This document shows, piece by piece, positions 1 to 11,167 of a stretch of 53,244 nucleotides of DNA; the stretch's first letter is position 1, and the number at the start of each line of letters is the position of its first letter. The position numbers were made by a program, and so were the translations under genes. Below the pieces are notes generated by a model. It did not search any database. It saw nothing but the letters and a program-made list of their open reading frames with translations, and was not told the DNA's origin. The DNA is from Prasinococcaceae sp. CCMP 1430 (Eukaryota > Prasinodermophyta > Palmophyllophyceae > Prasinococcales > Prasinococcaceae), in assembly GCA_013416795.1 (NCBI GenBank), contig RQSC01000757.1:85530-138773 (forward strand). The letters are read 5' to 3'.

Positions 1-603
1 GGCGCGCCGCGGCGGCCGCCGCGTCGGAGCTGCGCACGGTGGCCGACACCGCTGGAGCGGTGCTGCTGCTCGAGGGCGTCGCGCTGCGCGCGGGCGCGGC
101 CGAGCTGCTGTCGGGAGCCAGCCTTCGCGTCACCAAGGGGCAGCACTACGCCATCGTGGGGCCTAACGGAGCGGGCAAGAGCACGCTCCTGAACGCAATC
201 GCGGGCACCAACGACGCGCAGACCGACGGCAGCATCAAGCTGCACCCGAGCGCGCGCATGGCCTTCCTGCGGCAGACGGCCGTCGCCGGCTCGACGGCGA
301 CGGTGATCGACGAGGCGAACTCGCTGTCGCCCGTCGCCGCCGCCACGCAGCGCGTGCGCGCCGCCGAGGCGGCGCTCGAGGCGGCGAGCGAGGACAAGGC
401 GATGGAGGCGGCCACGGAGGCCGCGGAGGCGTACGAGGCGCTGGAGGCCCTCGGCGGCGAGGAGGCGGGCGAGGCGCGCGCCGCGCGCGTGCTCAAGGGG
501 TTGGGCTTCTCTGACGCCGACCTCCAGCGCGGCTGCGACACCTTCAGCGGCGGCTGGCAGATGCGCATCGGCCTCGCAAAGGTGCTGCTCCAAGAGGCCG
601 ACC

Positions 604-640
<37 letters not shown>

Positions 641-2150
641 TGCGGCCAAGGCCTGGCTGGCCCAGTACCTGCGCGACTACGACAACGCCTTCGTCCTCGT
701 GTCACACGACGCGCCGCTCATGGACGTGGCCTGCACGCACGTGGCGGAGGTGTCGCAGAAGCGGCTCACGGCGTACGCCGGCGGCTGGACGGCCTTCCAG
801 ACGCTGCGCGCGGAGAAGATGAACAACGACCGCGCCGAGCTCGAAAAGCTCGACAAGGAGGCCGCCGACCTCGAGGGATTCATCCGCCGCTTCGGCGCCA
901 AGGCCACCATGGCGGCACAGGCCAATTCGCGCAAGCTTCGGCTCGAGAAACTCAACGTGCGCCGCGACGAGCTGCGAGCCGTGGTGGCGTCCGACCGTCA
1001 GGCGGCCATCGCGTCGGAAGCGGCCGAGGCGGCCAAGGAGGACGGCGACGACGCCGAGGCGTCGCTCGCGCTGGTGGGTTCCAACCGCATGGGCGTCAAG
1101 CTGCACCGCCCGCCGCGCTCCATGCGCGAGCAGCTGGTCGTCAAGAACGCGGCGATCGGTCACGCGGGCGGGCCGGGCGCGTCGGCCGAGGACGCCGTGC
1201 TGCGCGACGTGAGCTTCACGCTCGAACGGCACATGCGCGTGGCCGTGCTGGGCCCCAACGGCGCTGGCAAGTCCACTCTCCTCCACAGCCTGGCTGGGCG
1301 GCTTCCACTGCACGGCGGCAGCACCAGCAGGGGCGAGGGCGCGGAGATAGGGCTCTTCACGCAGGACCTCGCGCAGGATTTGCCCATGGAGGAGTGCGCG
1401 GCCGACTACGTTCTGGGCTGCATGCCGGTGGGCGCGCTGACGTACCAGGAGGCGCGCAACGCGTGCGGCGGCCTCGGCCTGGCAGGCGACTCGGCGAGCA
1501 GGCCGCTCAACCAGCTGAGCGGCGGTGAGAAGGCGCGCGCGGCGCTGGCGGCGTTCGTCGTGACGCCGCACACCACTTGCCTCTTCGATGAGCCGAGCAA
1601 CCATCTCGACCCGCCCGCCATCGAGGCGCTCGCCAAGGGCCTGTACGACTACGGTGAGGCGGGGGGGTGCGTCGTGGTGTCGAGCCACGCGGAGGCGTTC
1701 ATGCGCGCGCTTCAGCCCACGCACGTGCTGCGAGTGGGGAACGGCACGGCCACGCTCACCCGCGCCCCCCCCGCGGACCACGAGTGGCCGTCCGCGAGCG
1801 CTGGCGAGATGACCAAGCGCGTGGACGCCCCACCCGCGCCCTTGAAGCGGGGAGGCAAGGTCACGAAGGCGGATGCGGAGGCCGCCGCCCCCCGCGACGA
1901 CCCGCCGGCGGCGCCCGCACTCGACGCCAAGGAGGCGAAGAAGGCGCGCAACAGACTCCAGACCGTGACGAAGAGGATGGCGGCCCTCGAGACGAAGATC
2001 GCCGCCCTCGACGAGGAGATGGCCGCCATGGGCTCCGACGTGGGCGCCATCGCCGAGGTGTCCGCCGCGCAGGAGGCCGCCAGGGCGGAGCTCGCTGAGC
2101 TCGAGGAGGAGTGGTTCGAGCTCGAGGAGAGGCTCGCCGTCGCCGCCTGA
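1..2150 (+). CDS. ABC-F family ATPase, 5'-partial
   Basis: Soluble twin-cassette ABC protein of the ABC-F class (GCN20/ABCF, bacterial Uup/EttA relatives), a family that acts on ribosomes and has no membrane segments. Counting from a GTG at 39, cassette 1 has Walker A GPNGAGKST near residue 40, signature SGGWQMR near 170 and Walker B LLLLDEPTNHLD near 190. Cassette 2 has Walker A near 405, LSGGEKAR near 494 and LFDEPSNHLD near 516. An ABC-F-type charged linker joins the cassettes. The last 70 residues form a Glu/Ala/Leu-rich coiled coil, as in Uup-type proteins. The frame is open from base 3 with no ATG before cassette 1, so the start, and any organelle-targeting leader, lies upstream of the window. 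A TGTAA poly(A)-like motif sits 12 nt after the stop. The exact ABC-F subgroup is not resolved. Confidence 0.93.
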
Positions 2151-2616
2151 GCGCCCGCCCTTGTAAAGTAGCAATTGCGCAGAGTACCGCGCGCGCGCGC
2201 AGGCCCCACAGCGTCCACTGGTCGCCGAGCTCACCTCTGGCACCGGCACCATCCGATTCTGAATGCAGTTAGGGTTTAGAGTTTAGGGTTTACTCACTGT
2301 TGGATGAGATGACAGAAACTCTCTAAACCCCAAACACAAACGAGCATCTGTGCGTTGCGAATTGCGAGTGCTTTTTGATGGGGCGCTGCGATGCCAACGT
2401 GGCGGGAGGAGGGCGTGTGGGGAGCGGTCCCACACGTGCCCAGGGGCGCGGCGCCTCCTCCCCTCCCCGTCGCCCCTCGCCTCCCTCGTAGGGGAGGGCC
2501 GCGGGGTCACTCGAGGAGGAGCCGCCATGCAGTGGCTGCGCGAGTGGCGGCGAGCGCGCGGCGGCGCGGGCGGCCGCGGCGAGCGCCGGGGGGGCGTTGG
2601 CTGCGGCGCCGTTGCG
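2151..2616. other. Intergenic region between ABC-F and XDH genes
   Basis: No gene is supported. It holds the ABC-F 3' end (TGTAA at 2162-2166), telomere-like motifs at 2269-2335, and a pyrimidine-rich stretch that should contain the XDH promoter and 5' leader. Confidence 0.6.
2269..2335. repeat. Telomere-like TTTAGGG motifs in both orientations
   Basis: Positions 2269-2292 contain TTAGGGTTTA followed by GTTTAGGGTTTA. Positions 2320-2335 contain the opposite orientation, CTCTAAACCCCAAAC. The two halves could pair as an imperfect hairpin. Similar TTTAGGG motifs recur in other intergenic regions of the window. Confidence 0.7.
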
Positions 2617-5600
2617 ATGAGCGCCGCGGCGCTCGACGACCTGCTCGCGCGCGCGGGCGCGATGGATGCAGCGGCACTGCCTGTCGCCGCCGCCGCGCCA
2701 ACGCCGCGCCGGAAGCACGCAGACGCAGACGCAGGGCCGCTACGCTTTGTGCTCAACGGCAAAGTCGTGACGGTCGATAAGCCGTCGCCTGGGATGACGC
2801 TCGCGCGTTATCTGCGCGACGAGCTCGGCCTCACCGGCACCAAGCTCTCCTGCCACGAGGTCCGCGTGGCGAGCGGCGCGCGCGTGAATGAGCGCCGAGA
2901 GCGAATGCGGCGCGCGTGCTGACCAGCGGCACTGCCTGCCACCATTCCCGCCTGGGCTCGCGCGCGTGCGCGCACACGCAGGGTGGCTGCGGCGCGTGCA
3001 CCGTGCTGCTGCGTCGCGCACCGAGCGCCGGATGGGTCGCCATCAACGCGTGTCTGCGCCCTCTGTGCTCCGTGTCGGGCCAGGAGGTGGTCACCGCCGA
3101 GGGCCTCGGCGGCGGCAGTCGCGCGCTGCACCCCGCGCAGGCTGCGCTCGCCGACGGCTGCGGCTCCCAGTGTGGCTTCTGCTCGCCCGGGATGGTGGCA
3201 AGCTTGGTCGCGCTCGCCGACGCGCGCGCGCGCAAAAGCCGCGGCGGCGCGAGCGCGAACGATGTGCCCGCCAATGCGGCCGCCGAGGTGGAGATGGCCA
3301 TCAGCGGCAATATCTGCCGGTGCACTGGCTATCGCCCCATCGTCGACGCCTTCGTTGGACAGCTCGAAGGGGGCGGCTCTGGGACGGCTGCATGCGCTGT
3401 GTCGCCGCTCGGGGACATCGAGGACGCTTGCGCCGCCGCTGCCAACTGCGCACGCGCGCGCGCGCGCGCGGCTGGCGGCGCGACGGGCACCGCCGCCGAG
3501 AAGTCGTCGGTGGCTGTGACCGCAGGAACGGCCAGGGGCAGTGCGCCTTTTTCCTGCGCGGGATGGACGGCCGCAAGTTCGCTTGCCGATGCGCTCGCCG
3601 CATTGCGCTCCACGCCGAACGCCGAGGTCGTTGCGGGCAACACCGCGCGGCGTGGGGTGGAGAAGTACTACATACCTGGCGGAGCGCCCCCTCCGGAGCC
3701 GCCACTGCTCGTGGATGTGCAGGCGGTGGCGGAGATGCGCGGCGTGGGCATGACAGCGGGAGCGAGCGCTGGCCCGGGCTCGGGGGCTCGGTCCGGTGCC
3801 CGCACGCTGCGCGTCGGAGCGGCGGCCACGCTCGAGGAGGTGCGCGAGGCGCTTGTGGCCAACGCGGTGGAGTCTCCCTCTCTTTTCGGAGAGGCGGCGG
3901 CGATGCTGCTGCGCGTCGCCACGCCGCAGGTGAGGTCGGTAGGCACGGTGGGGGGATCCGTCGCCTTCGCGCGCGCTCACGCGGCCTTCCCCTCGGACGT
4001 TGCCCTGCTGCTCATTGCTGCGCGCGCGACGGTTCGCGCTGCCGACGTGGCGAGTGGCGCCGTCTTCACTCTCAGCGTCGAGGAGTACCTCGCCGGGGAC
4101 GATGCCGGCAAGAGGCTGTTGCTGGTGAGCTTCGACCTCCCCGTCGAGAGCGAGGGCACCTCCGTCGTGCTGCAAAAAGTGGCAAAGAGGTCGCACAATG
4201 CCCACTCTCTTGCGAGCCTCGCGTTGCGCCTGGAGCCAGGCACCGCGCCGCTGGTGGCAGTGGGAGGCGTGAGCAACGTGGAGGTAGCGGGCGCGGCGAT
4301 CGTGCGCTGCGCGCGCGCAGAGGCGGCGCTTTCGGGGTCGTCGCTCGGCAATGAGTCGACGCTCCTTGCCTTCCTGGCCGCGCTGCAGAGCGACCTCTCA
4401 GCGGCGGGAGGGTCACAGGCGCGTTTGGCGCTCGCTTCGGGCGTGGCTTACCGAGCCTACCTCAGGACGCTGCCTGAAGCTTCACTGCCGCCGCGACTTG
4501 CCACAGCAGCTCGCCCGCCCGAACGCGAGCCGGGGCGCGGTGCCGTCGAGTGGACGGGCGCCACCGACCCGGCGGCAGCGCCCGTCGGTCTGCCCATGCC
4601 GAAGCTGACCGCGCGACTCCAGACAAGCGGCAGGGCGATCTACGGCTGCGACGAGCCGATGGCAGCTGGCGGCCTGTTCGGTGCGCTTGTGTTGAGCCCC
4701 GTCGCGAGCGCCGACCTGACCGGCGTGGACGCGTCCGTCGCGCTCGCCGCGGAGGGCGTTGTGGCATTTTTCGACGCCGATGCAATCGGGAAAATGGGGT
4801 ATGCCAACACAGTGGGCGGCAGCGAGCCGCTGTTCGCTGCGAAGAATCTGTGCTACGCCGGCCAGCCAGTCGGCATCATTGTCGCGACGAGCTACGAAGC
4901 TGCTCGTGCGGCCGCAGCCGCCACGGTGGTGACATACACGAACGACAGGCCACCCGTGCTCACCTTCGACGACGCGGCGGCCGCGAAGTCGTATTTCGAC
5001 CTGCCCGAGGCCGAGCGCAGCGCGAGCGTCGGCGATACTGCCGCTGCCCTCGCGGCGGCCGACGTTGTCGTGGAAGGCGTCGCCGAAATTGGCGGGCAGG
5101 CACATTTTTACATGGAGCAACAGAACGCGACCGCGTCGCCTACCGAAGGCGGCGGCATCGAGCTGGTGTGTTCTACGCAGAGCGCCAACCAAACCTCCAG
5201 CGTGGTGGCCACCGCGCTCCAGAAGTCACCCGCGCAGGTCCGCACGTCGGTGCGCCGCGTCGGGGGAGCCTACGGCGGCAAGATCACTCGCAATAACGCC
5301 GTCGCCTGCGCAGCTGCGGTGGCGGCCGACACTCTCGGGCGAGCCGTCCGTGTGGAGATGGAGCTGCGTGACAACATGGCCGCGCTGGGGAGCCGACGCC
5401 CGCACCGCATGGAATACAAGCTCGGACTTACAAAGGGCGGTGTGCTGCAGGCCGTGGAGATGAAGGTCACGATGCTGCAGGGCGCCTTCTCCGACTCGAC
5501 CGACGGCACGCCACTTGACGTCCTGCTCAGCTACGACGCCGCCTACCGCTGCCCAAACTGGAAATTCGACGGGCAGGTGGCGCGCACCAACTGCCCCGCC

Positions 5601-6812
5601 AACACGTACGCGCGTGCCCCCGGCTACCTGCCTGGCATGCTCCTCCTGGAGAATGCGCTCGACCACGCGGCGCGCGAGCTCGGGCTGGCGCCCGAGGCGC
5701 TGCGTGCGGCCAACTGGTACAAAGCGGGGGACGTCTCGCCGCGCGGACAAACAATGCCCACGTGCACCATCGATAGGTGCTGGGCGCTCCTGCTCGACAA
5801 GATCGGCGGGCTCCAGGCGCGACGCGCGGCGGTGCGCGACTTCAACGCGAGCTCGAAGTGGGTGAAGCGAGGCTTGGCGGCAGTGCCCATGCGGTACACC
5901 ATTGCCTGGCAGGGAGCCGTCCGCGTAGCCTTGGTCAGAATCGAGAGCGACGGCAAGATCGTGGTCGAGCATTCGGGCATCGAGTGCGGCCAGGGCATAA
6001 ATACGGTCGCCGCGCAGGTGGCGGCGCTCGAGCTTGGCGTCCACGTCGACGACGTCTTGGTCGCTCCGACCACGACCGACGGTGCGGCCGTGCCTGGGGC
6101 TGCTGGGACAGGGGGATCAATCACGACCGAACAGTGCGGGGAGGTGGTCAAGATGGCCTCCAGCACGCTCGCGAAGCGCCTCGCGCCCTACGTCGCAGCG
6201 CAGCCCAATTTCGCCAGGGCGGTCGAGGCGGCCTTCGCTGACGGCGTGGACATGCAGGCGCGCGCGCGCTTCCGGCCGGGAAAGTCTGCGCTCGGCCCAA
6301 ACCAGTACGCTAGCTACGGTGCGGCGTATCTGGAGGTAGAGCTGGACGTCCTGAGTGGCGTCGCGCGGCCGCTTGACGCTGAATGCGTGATCGATTGCGG
6401 GAACGCCCTGAATCCGGACATGGCGTGCGGGCAGGTCCAGGGCGGCTTTGTCATGGCGCTAGGCTACATTTTCGGCGGCGAGGACATCAGCTTCGACGCG
6501 GCCAGCGGCGCGAACGCCTCGGCTGGGACCTGGGAGTACAAGCCCCCTCTAGCGTTGGACATGCCCGAGCGCTTCAACGTGACGCTCCTGCCGCACGCGC
6601 CGTGTGCGACGGGTTTCCTCCGCTCCAAGGCGGTGGGCGAGCCGCCGCTGCTCCTCGGAGGATGCGCCATGCTCGCGCTCAAGGATGCCGTCGCGGCCGC
6701 GCGCGCCGAGGTGGGCGCCGACACGAAGGGCTTTGCGCTGCGCGCCCCCGCGCCGCCCGAGGTCCTGCAGGCTGCGTGCGCCGCCGACTACGGCGACTAC
6801 ACGCTCTCGTAG
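2617..6812 (+). CDS. XDH: Xanthine dehydrogenase (molybdenum hydroxylase), two exons
   Basis: Oxidises hypoxanthine and xanthine to urate in purine catabolism, using Mo-cofactor, two 2Fe-2S clusters and FAD. Exon 1 is 2617-2859, the intron 2860-2981 (donor GTCCGC, CTGAC at 2919-2923), and exon 2 2982-6812. The joined product is 1357 residues, close to animal XDH. The splice restores the first cluster motif SCHE-GGCGACTV (Cys79, 84, 87). The second cluster is CGFCSPGM plus ICRCTGYRP. The FAD domain has VVAGNT and RSVGTVGGSVAFA. In the Mo domain the bovine Glu802, Arg880 and Glu1261 equivalents are visible in HFYMEQ, NTYARAPG and KAVGEPPL. These favour xanthine dehydrogenase over aldehyde oxidase. 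One departure is GGAYGGKITR where GGGFGGKETR is usual, so substrate specificity is inferred. The ATG at 2617 is the in-frame start upstream of the ferredoxin domain. Confidence 0.92.
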
Positions 6813-7240
6813 CGTGTGGCTTATGTGCAGTATATGGACTGTGTACAGTACAGTACTATGAATGAAATGGAGCTTCTCTTATCAAGTGGGTGTCGTGCAG
6901 CAAAGTTTTCGTTCGCGCCGACTGTCGGCCACGCAGCCGCGCCCTCCGCGCGCCGCGCGTATTATAAAACGAGAGTGTCGCCCGCCCACCTCGATGGACT
7001 GAGGGCTACGCCCGGGTGTTCCGAGGTCGTTGAGCACAACTTGAACGCGCGCATGGCTGTCCGCTCCGCCCTTGCAAGTAGCCGTGAAGTTGCACGCACG
7101 TGATCGTCGCGACAGGTATGCTGTACCTATCCGTGCACACTGGGTCCAATCGGTACCAGGCAGACCCATCGCAACGGCGCAGGTGCGCGTTCCAGTTCGT
7201 CATGCACGCATGCGACTGCGATACTCTCCGTCGCTGCGCG
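6813..7240. other. Convergent 3' intergenic region
   Basis: Lies between the stops of XDH (+) and the trypsin-like gene (-). No gene is supported. It is less GC-rich than its surroundings and contains the palindromic run GTACAGTACAGTAC at 6843-6856, one of a recurring intergenic motif family. Confidence 0.6.
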
Positions 7241-9328
7241 TCAGCGACGCTCTGGGCCGGGGATGGGGCCCGGGGCCCCTTGCGCATCTTGTCCAGTGCC
7301 GTTCGCAGCAGCCCCGTCCCCATCGACCGCCTGCTCTCCATCGGCCCCGCCGTCGCCAGTGACATTAGCCTGTGGCGCAGACGGCAGCTCAGGCTGCGTG
7401 CCATTGATGGTGCCTCCACCCGCTGGAGGGCCTTGGCCGCCATCGTCACCCGCATGGTCCGATTCGTCCCCGCCCTGGCCGTCGCCCTCGCCTCCGCCAT
7501 CTCCGTCGGGAAGGCTGGCGCCTGGGCTGCCGCCGATACCGCCGCCGCTGTTGTCATCGCCATCGCCGTCGCCGTCGCCGCCTCCGCCGACGACGCTGCT
7601 GTTGGTGGCACCGGAATCGTCGCCCCCGCCGCCAGCGTCTGGCGGCGGGTCGAATCCCTCGCCGCACCACACGCCGAGCCTGCAGCAGTACGACCCAGCA
7701 TCCGCACAGCAGTCCTTGAGCACGAGGCATTTCGAGTCGCAGTAGCAGATGCGCTGCCCGCCTTTATACTGCAAGTTCGGATCGCACGCACTCGGCCCCT
7801 GCGCGGCGCACGTGTTGGCCTGGATCGGGTCTGCGGCGGGTGCGAGCGTCGGCGCCTGCGAGCCGGAGATCTGCTCAGCCGGGGACAGCCAGGGCACGTT
7901 GACGGTTTCGGGATCTTCCACGCACTGATTGGCAGCCTGACCGCCGACGTCGGCGCCGCCGATGACGATGCCTGCGGCCCCGCTTGAGCCGGAATCCGAT
8001 GCGTTGGTCACCGAGGCACCGGTGGCACCTTCGGTGATGCCCTGCTGGTCTCGCGTCCAAGGCACCCGGAGCTTCACATCACTCTTTCCGTCGATGCCGC
8101 TGGTGCCCGCGCTGCCAGGCGCCGCGGCGGTGCTCGGAGTGGGAACGAATTGATCGATGGCCCCTCCGAACCCGCCTTGACCTTCGCCGCCGTCCAGCTG
8201 GGCCCCAGCACCGCCGCAGGCGTCGCCGCTGCGCGCGGCGGGGCCTGCGCAGGCCACTCCCGTGCCGATTTGCGCGGCCGTCGTGGGCAACAGCGCCCCG
8301 GACGTGTCGGTCTTGCTCTTCAGAATCATGTCCAAGATCCAGTCGGAGAAGCGCTCCATGCGCGTGTACACCCCGGGCCAGCCGGGTTGCGCGCACCCCC
8401 AGCCCCACGACGTCATCCCGGCCACCAGCGGCGTCCGTCCGTCCGAGGCGAGCACGGTGAGAGGGCCGCCCGAGTCCGCCTGGCAGGTGTCGATGCCGCC
8501 GGCCGCGCAGCCCGCGCACATCATGTGGTCGGACTCGTACCCCTCGGCGTACTCCGGCGCGCACGGCGGCGAGCCGTCGCCCGCGGACAGCACGCGCACG
8601 GAGGCCGCCTGCAGCGTGTCGCTCATGGGGCAGCCGAAGCACTCCCGCCCCCACCCGGATATGTAGGCGTCGGCGCCCTCGCGCAGCGCCTTGGCCTCCT
8701 TGCCGCCCAGCAGGCGCGCGGGGCGAACCTTGCCGCGCGCAGCGTCGAAGTCGATGCCGGGCGACAGGAGGCGCAGGATGGCCACGTCGGCCCGCGGCAC
8801 CGCCGCGTGCGAGTAGTTCGGATGGATCGAGTAGTGCTCCACGATCGCCGCGACCGTCGGGTTGAGGACCTTCTGCCCGCGCGTGTCGCCGCTCGCGCCG
8901 CTGGACTCGGACGCGGGGGCGCCTTCCTCTGCCCCGGGCTGCGGCGGAGGGCCGCCGCCGCCCTCAGGCTGCTGCGGCCCGGTGGCGTTGACGCGCGAGC
9001 CGGTGGAGTCGCCCTGCTGGCCTGCGCTGGTGCCTGGCAGCAGCACGCGCGACAGGGCGTTGGCCTCGCTGAGCTTGGTGCGCCCGAAGCGCAGCTCGTA
9101 CTCGCGCGGCAGGCGGCGCTCGTCGAGGCAATGCGCAGCGGTCATCGCGAAGCGGCTGGAGAGCAGCACCGCCCCGCACCACTGCCGCCCGCCCGAGAGC
9201 AGCGCGGCGCCGTGCGGGAAGTCCTCGATCTCCGCCGCGCGCCCCATCACCACGCGCGCCTGGGCGCTCGCGGGGCGCACCTCGCGCGCGAGGAGGGCCA
9301 GGAGGAGCGTTGCGAATAGGAAAGCCAT
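7241..9328 (-). CDS. Secreted trypsin-like serine protease with somatomedin-B-like module
   Basis: S1-family protease of 695 residues. The ATG at 9328 opens a signal peptide (MAFLFATLLLALL, then ASAQA). The activation region RVVMGR precedes the catalytic domain. Catalytic residues are His in TAAHC, Asp in RADVAILRL and Ser in DTCQADSGGP. The Asp six residues before that Ser corresponds to chymotrypsin Asp189, so cleavage after Lys/Arg is expected. TSWGWGC and PGVYTRM match the substrate-pocket strands. Residue 193, normally Gly in the oxyanion hole, is Ala. A low-complexity Pro/Gly/Ser insert lies between the His and Asp segments. After the protease comes a Cys-rich module (CYCDSKC, DCCADAGSYC) that fits a somatomedin-B fold, then a long Gly/Asp-rich tail with several N-glycosylation sequons. 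Single exon. Probably extracellular or wall-associated; the physiological substrate is unknown. Confidence 0.88.
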   Translation of the reverse strand: MAFLFATLLLALLAREVRPASAQARVVMGRAAEIEDFPHGAALLSGGRQWCGAVLLSSRFAMTAAHCLDERRLPREYELRFGRTKLSEANALSRVLLPGTSAGQQGDSTGSRVNATGPQQPEGGGGPPPQPGAEEGAPASESSGASGDTRGQKVLNPTVAAIVEHYSIHPNYSHAAVPRADVAILRLLSPGIDFDAARGKVRPARLLGGKEAKALREGADAYISGWGRECFGCPMSDTLQAASVRVLSAGDGSPPCAPEYAEGYESDHMMCAGCAAGGIDTCQADSGGPLTVLASDGRTPLVAGMTSWGWGCAQPGWPGVYTRMERFSDWILDMILKSKTDTSGALLPTTAAQIGTGVACAGPAARSGDACGGAGAQLDGGEGQGGFGGAIDQFVPTPSTAAAPGSAGTSGIDGKSDVKLRVPWTRDQQGITEGATGASVTNASDSGSSGAAGIVIGGADVGGQAANQCVEDPETVNVPWLSPAEQISGSQAPTLAPAADPIQANTCAAQGPSACDPNLQYKGGQRICYCDSKCLVLKDCCADAGSYCCRLGVWCGEGFDPPPDAGGGGDDSGATNSSVVGGGGDGDGDGDDNSGGGIGGSPGASLPDGDGGGEGDGQGGDESDHAGDDGGQGPPAGGGTINGTQPELPSAPQANVTGDGGADGEQAVDGDGAAANGTGQDAQGAPGPIPGPERR

Positions 9329-9627
9329 GCCCGGCGCCGACGCCCGGCGGCTCCTCGAGCGACTCGGAGGCGGCGGCGAGCACACCGTCGGGTCGCCTGC
9401 AAGCCCGGCATTGATGACACCAATCATGTCATCACGGCGATCCTGAAGGAGACGTCGCCCGCCCCGCCGCCCCTCGCCGGCCCGGGCGTCCCATCCGTGT
9501 CGGCCCGCGTGGGACCCTCCCGCCGCCGCGCGCCAGTCTGAACCCTCAAAGAAGCAGACTCTCTTTTCTCTTTATGAAGTACTTTGGACACCAACCTTTG
9601 GATGCTCTTGTCACCGCACTGAGCACA

Positions 9628-9628
9628 N
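9628..9628. other. Single ambiguous base (N)
   Basis: One N in otherwise called sequence. It is not in a supported gene. Confidence 0.99.
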
Positions 9629-10036
9629 AGGGCCGTACGCCGGCATTCCCTTCCCCGGCGATGCTTTGGGCTTCGCGCGCCCCCTCACGCCCCCCCCTGC
9701 CGCTCGCGCCGCCGCGGTCGCTCAGCGGTCGCCGATCAATTCCGCATTTCTGCGGAACGCGTCGCCGAAATCCGCGGCGGCCGCCGCGAAGCGCCGCGAC
9801 CCAGCCATTCCAACGCCGTCGTTTCGGAGCAATGCGACCATTCGAAAGTGTAAAAAACGCGCCGAAATACTGCCGAGCGGATGCGAACGCAAACCGCGCG
9901 GCCAGAAAAACGGTCGCGCGTGCTACGGGACGCCATTATGCGCGCGCCTGAGCGCGGGGGTGGGAGCCGAGGCGGCGCCGGCGACTGAGCGCGCGCGCTC
10001 GCGGTTGACAACGTGACAGCTGGACCATTGTTCGCC

Positions 10037-10038
<2 letters not shown>

Positions 10039-10129
<91 letters not shown>

Positions 10130-10150
10130 NNNNNNNNNNNNNNNNNNNNN

Positions 10151-10241
<91 letters not shown>

Positions 10242-10287
10242 GTGTGTGTGTGTTGTGTGTGTGTGTGTGTGTGTTTTTGTGTGTGTG
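10039..10287 (+). repeat. (TG)n microsatellite interrupted by assembly gap
   Basis: Nearly pure TG dinucleotide run, broken by Ns at 10130-10150 and by small interruptions near its right end (TGTTTTTGTG). The true length is unknown because of the gap. Confidence 0.98.
10130..10150. other. Assembly gap (21 N)
   Basis: A run of N within the TG tract. The repeat probably could not be assembled, so the gap size may be nominal. Confidence 0.99.
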
Positions 10288-10337
10288 CAGAGCGACGCGC
10301 GCGCGCGCGCGCACACACACACACACACACGCTCTGC
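10287..10337. repeat. Perfect 8-bp inverted repeat enclosing CG/CA alternation
   Basis: GCAGAGCG at 10287-10294 is the exact reverse complement of CGCTCTGC at 10330-10337. Between them lies alternating CG followed by CA, a sequence type able to adopt Z-DNA. Confidence 0.8.
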
Positions 10338-10409
10338 CCCCCCCCCCCACCCACCCACACACGCTCGCACACACACACACACACACGCACGCGGGCGCAC
10401 ACACACACG

Positions 10410-10449
<40 letters not shown>

Positions 10450-10478
10450 CACACGCTCGCACACACACACACACACAA
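10311..10478 (+). repeat. (CA)n tract with recurring CGCTCGCA interruption
   Basis: CA dinucleotides interrupted by a C-run after 10337 and by several copies of ACGCTCGCAC. Together with the TG tract to its left it forms a large inverted arrangement (TG arm, short centre, CA arm). Confidence 0.95.
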
Positions 10479-10696
10479 ATCGTGCGGCCCACGAGCGCGT
10501 GCGCGTTGGCGGCGCGCGTCGATGCTCTCCAAGCCGGCTGCCGCTGGGCGCCACAGCCACAGCCTGTGCCTCGACACTCATTGTTGCATTTTAATGCCTG
10601 ATGCCGACGCGTCGGTATATTGGTATCAGAAGACGGCTATCAAAACGAATGCGCACGTCCGACACCGACGAGAAAGCGATGAGAAACGGCGGCGCC

Positions 10697-10737
10697 AAAA
10701 AAAAAAAAAAACGGAAGCCCGCAAAAAAAAAACGGGC
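10697..10737 (+). repeat. A-runs and A-loop hairpin
   Basis: A 15-base A run at 10697-10711 is followed by GCCCG (10717-10721), C, ten A, and CGGGC (10733-10737). The last three form a small hairpin with an A-rich loop. Confidence 0.7.
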
Positions 10738-11167
10738 GGAAGAGCCGTTGCAGTTGACGCCGCGCCTTTCTTTCGAAAGTACCATCGAAATATCAGATTA
10801 ATGGAATTTGAGAGAGTTATGTGATGATAATGTGAAAATGAAGCGTAATTGAACTGGGGCCGCGTGGCTCCAAAGGCGAGGGGCTGCCGTGGGGCTCGCC
10901 GGAGCGGAGCGGGCGCGCGCGCCGCCACAGCGCGCGCGCCCACGCACGCCGGCGCCCGAGCGCGCCCACCCGCGCGTCGCGCTCGGATGCCGCGCTGTGG
11001 CACGCCCCGCTCTACCCCCGCGCCCCCCCTCCCCGCTCCCCCCTCCTCTGTCCACGCTGTGCGCTGCCGGAGCGCGCTGTCGCTGGTATGTTGGTGGCGT
11101 GCGCGCGTGCGGGCCGCTCCCTCCTCGCGCTCCCAGTTTTTCACACGGCAACGGCGCGAATCGCGAT

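Noticed and set aside
702-2252. Long minus-strand open frames antisense to ABC-F and, similarly, antisense to XDH (2808-4205)
   Set aside because: GC-rich coding DNA leaves few stops in antisense frames. These show only Arg/His/Gly-rich composition and no domains, while the sense frames have complete families.
10013-10824. Frames of several hundred residues through the TG/CA tracts, on both strands
   Set aside because: They encode Cys-Val or Thr-His dipeptide runs from simple repeats and cross the N gap, so they are not genes.
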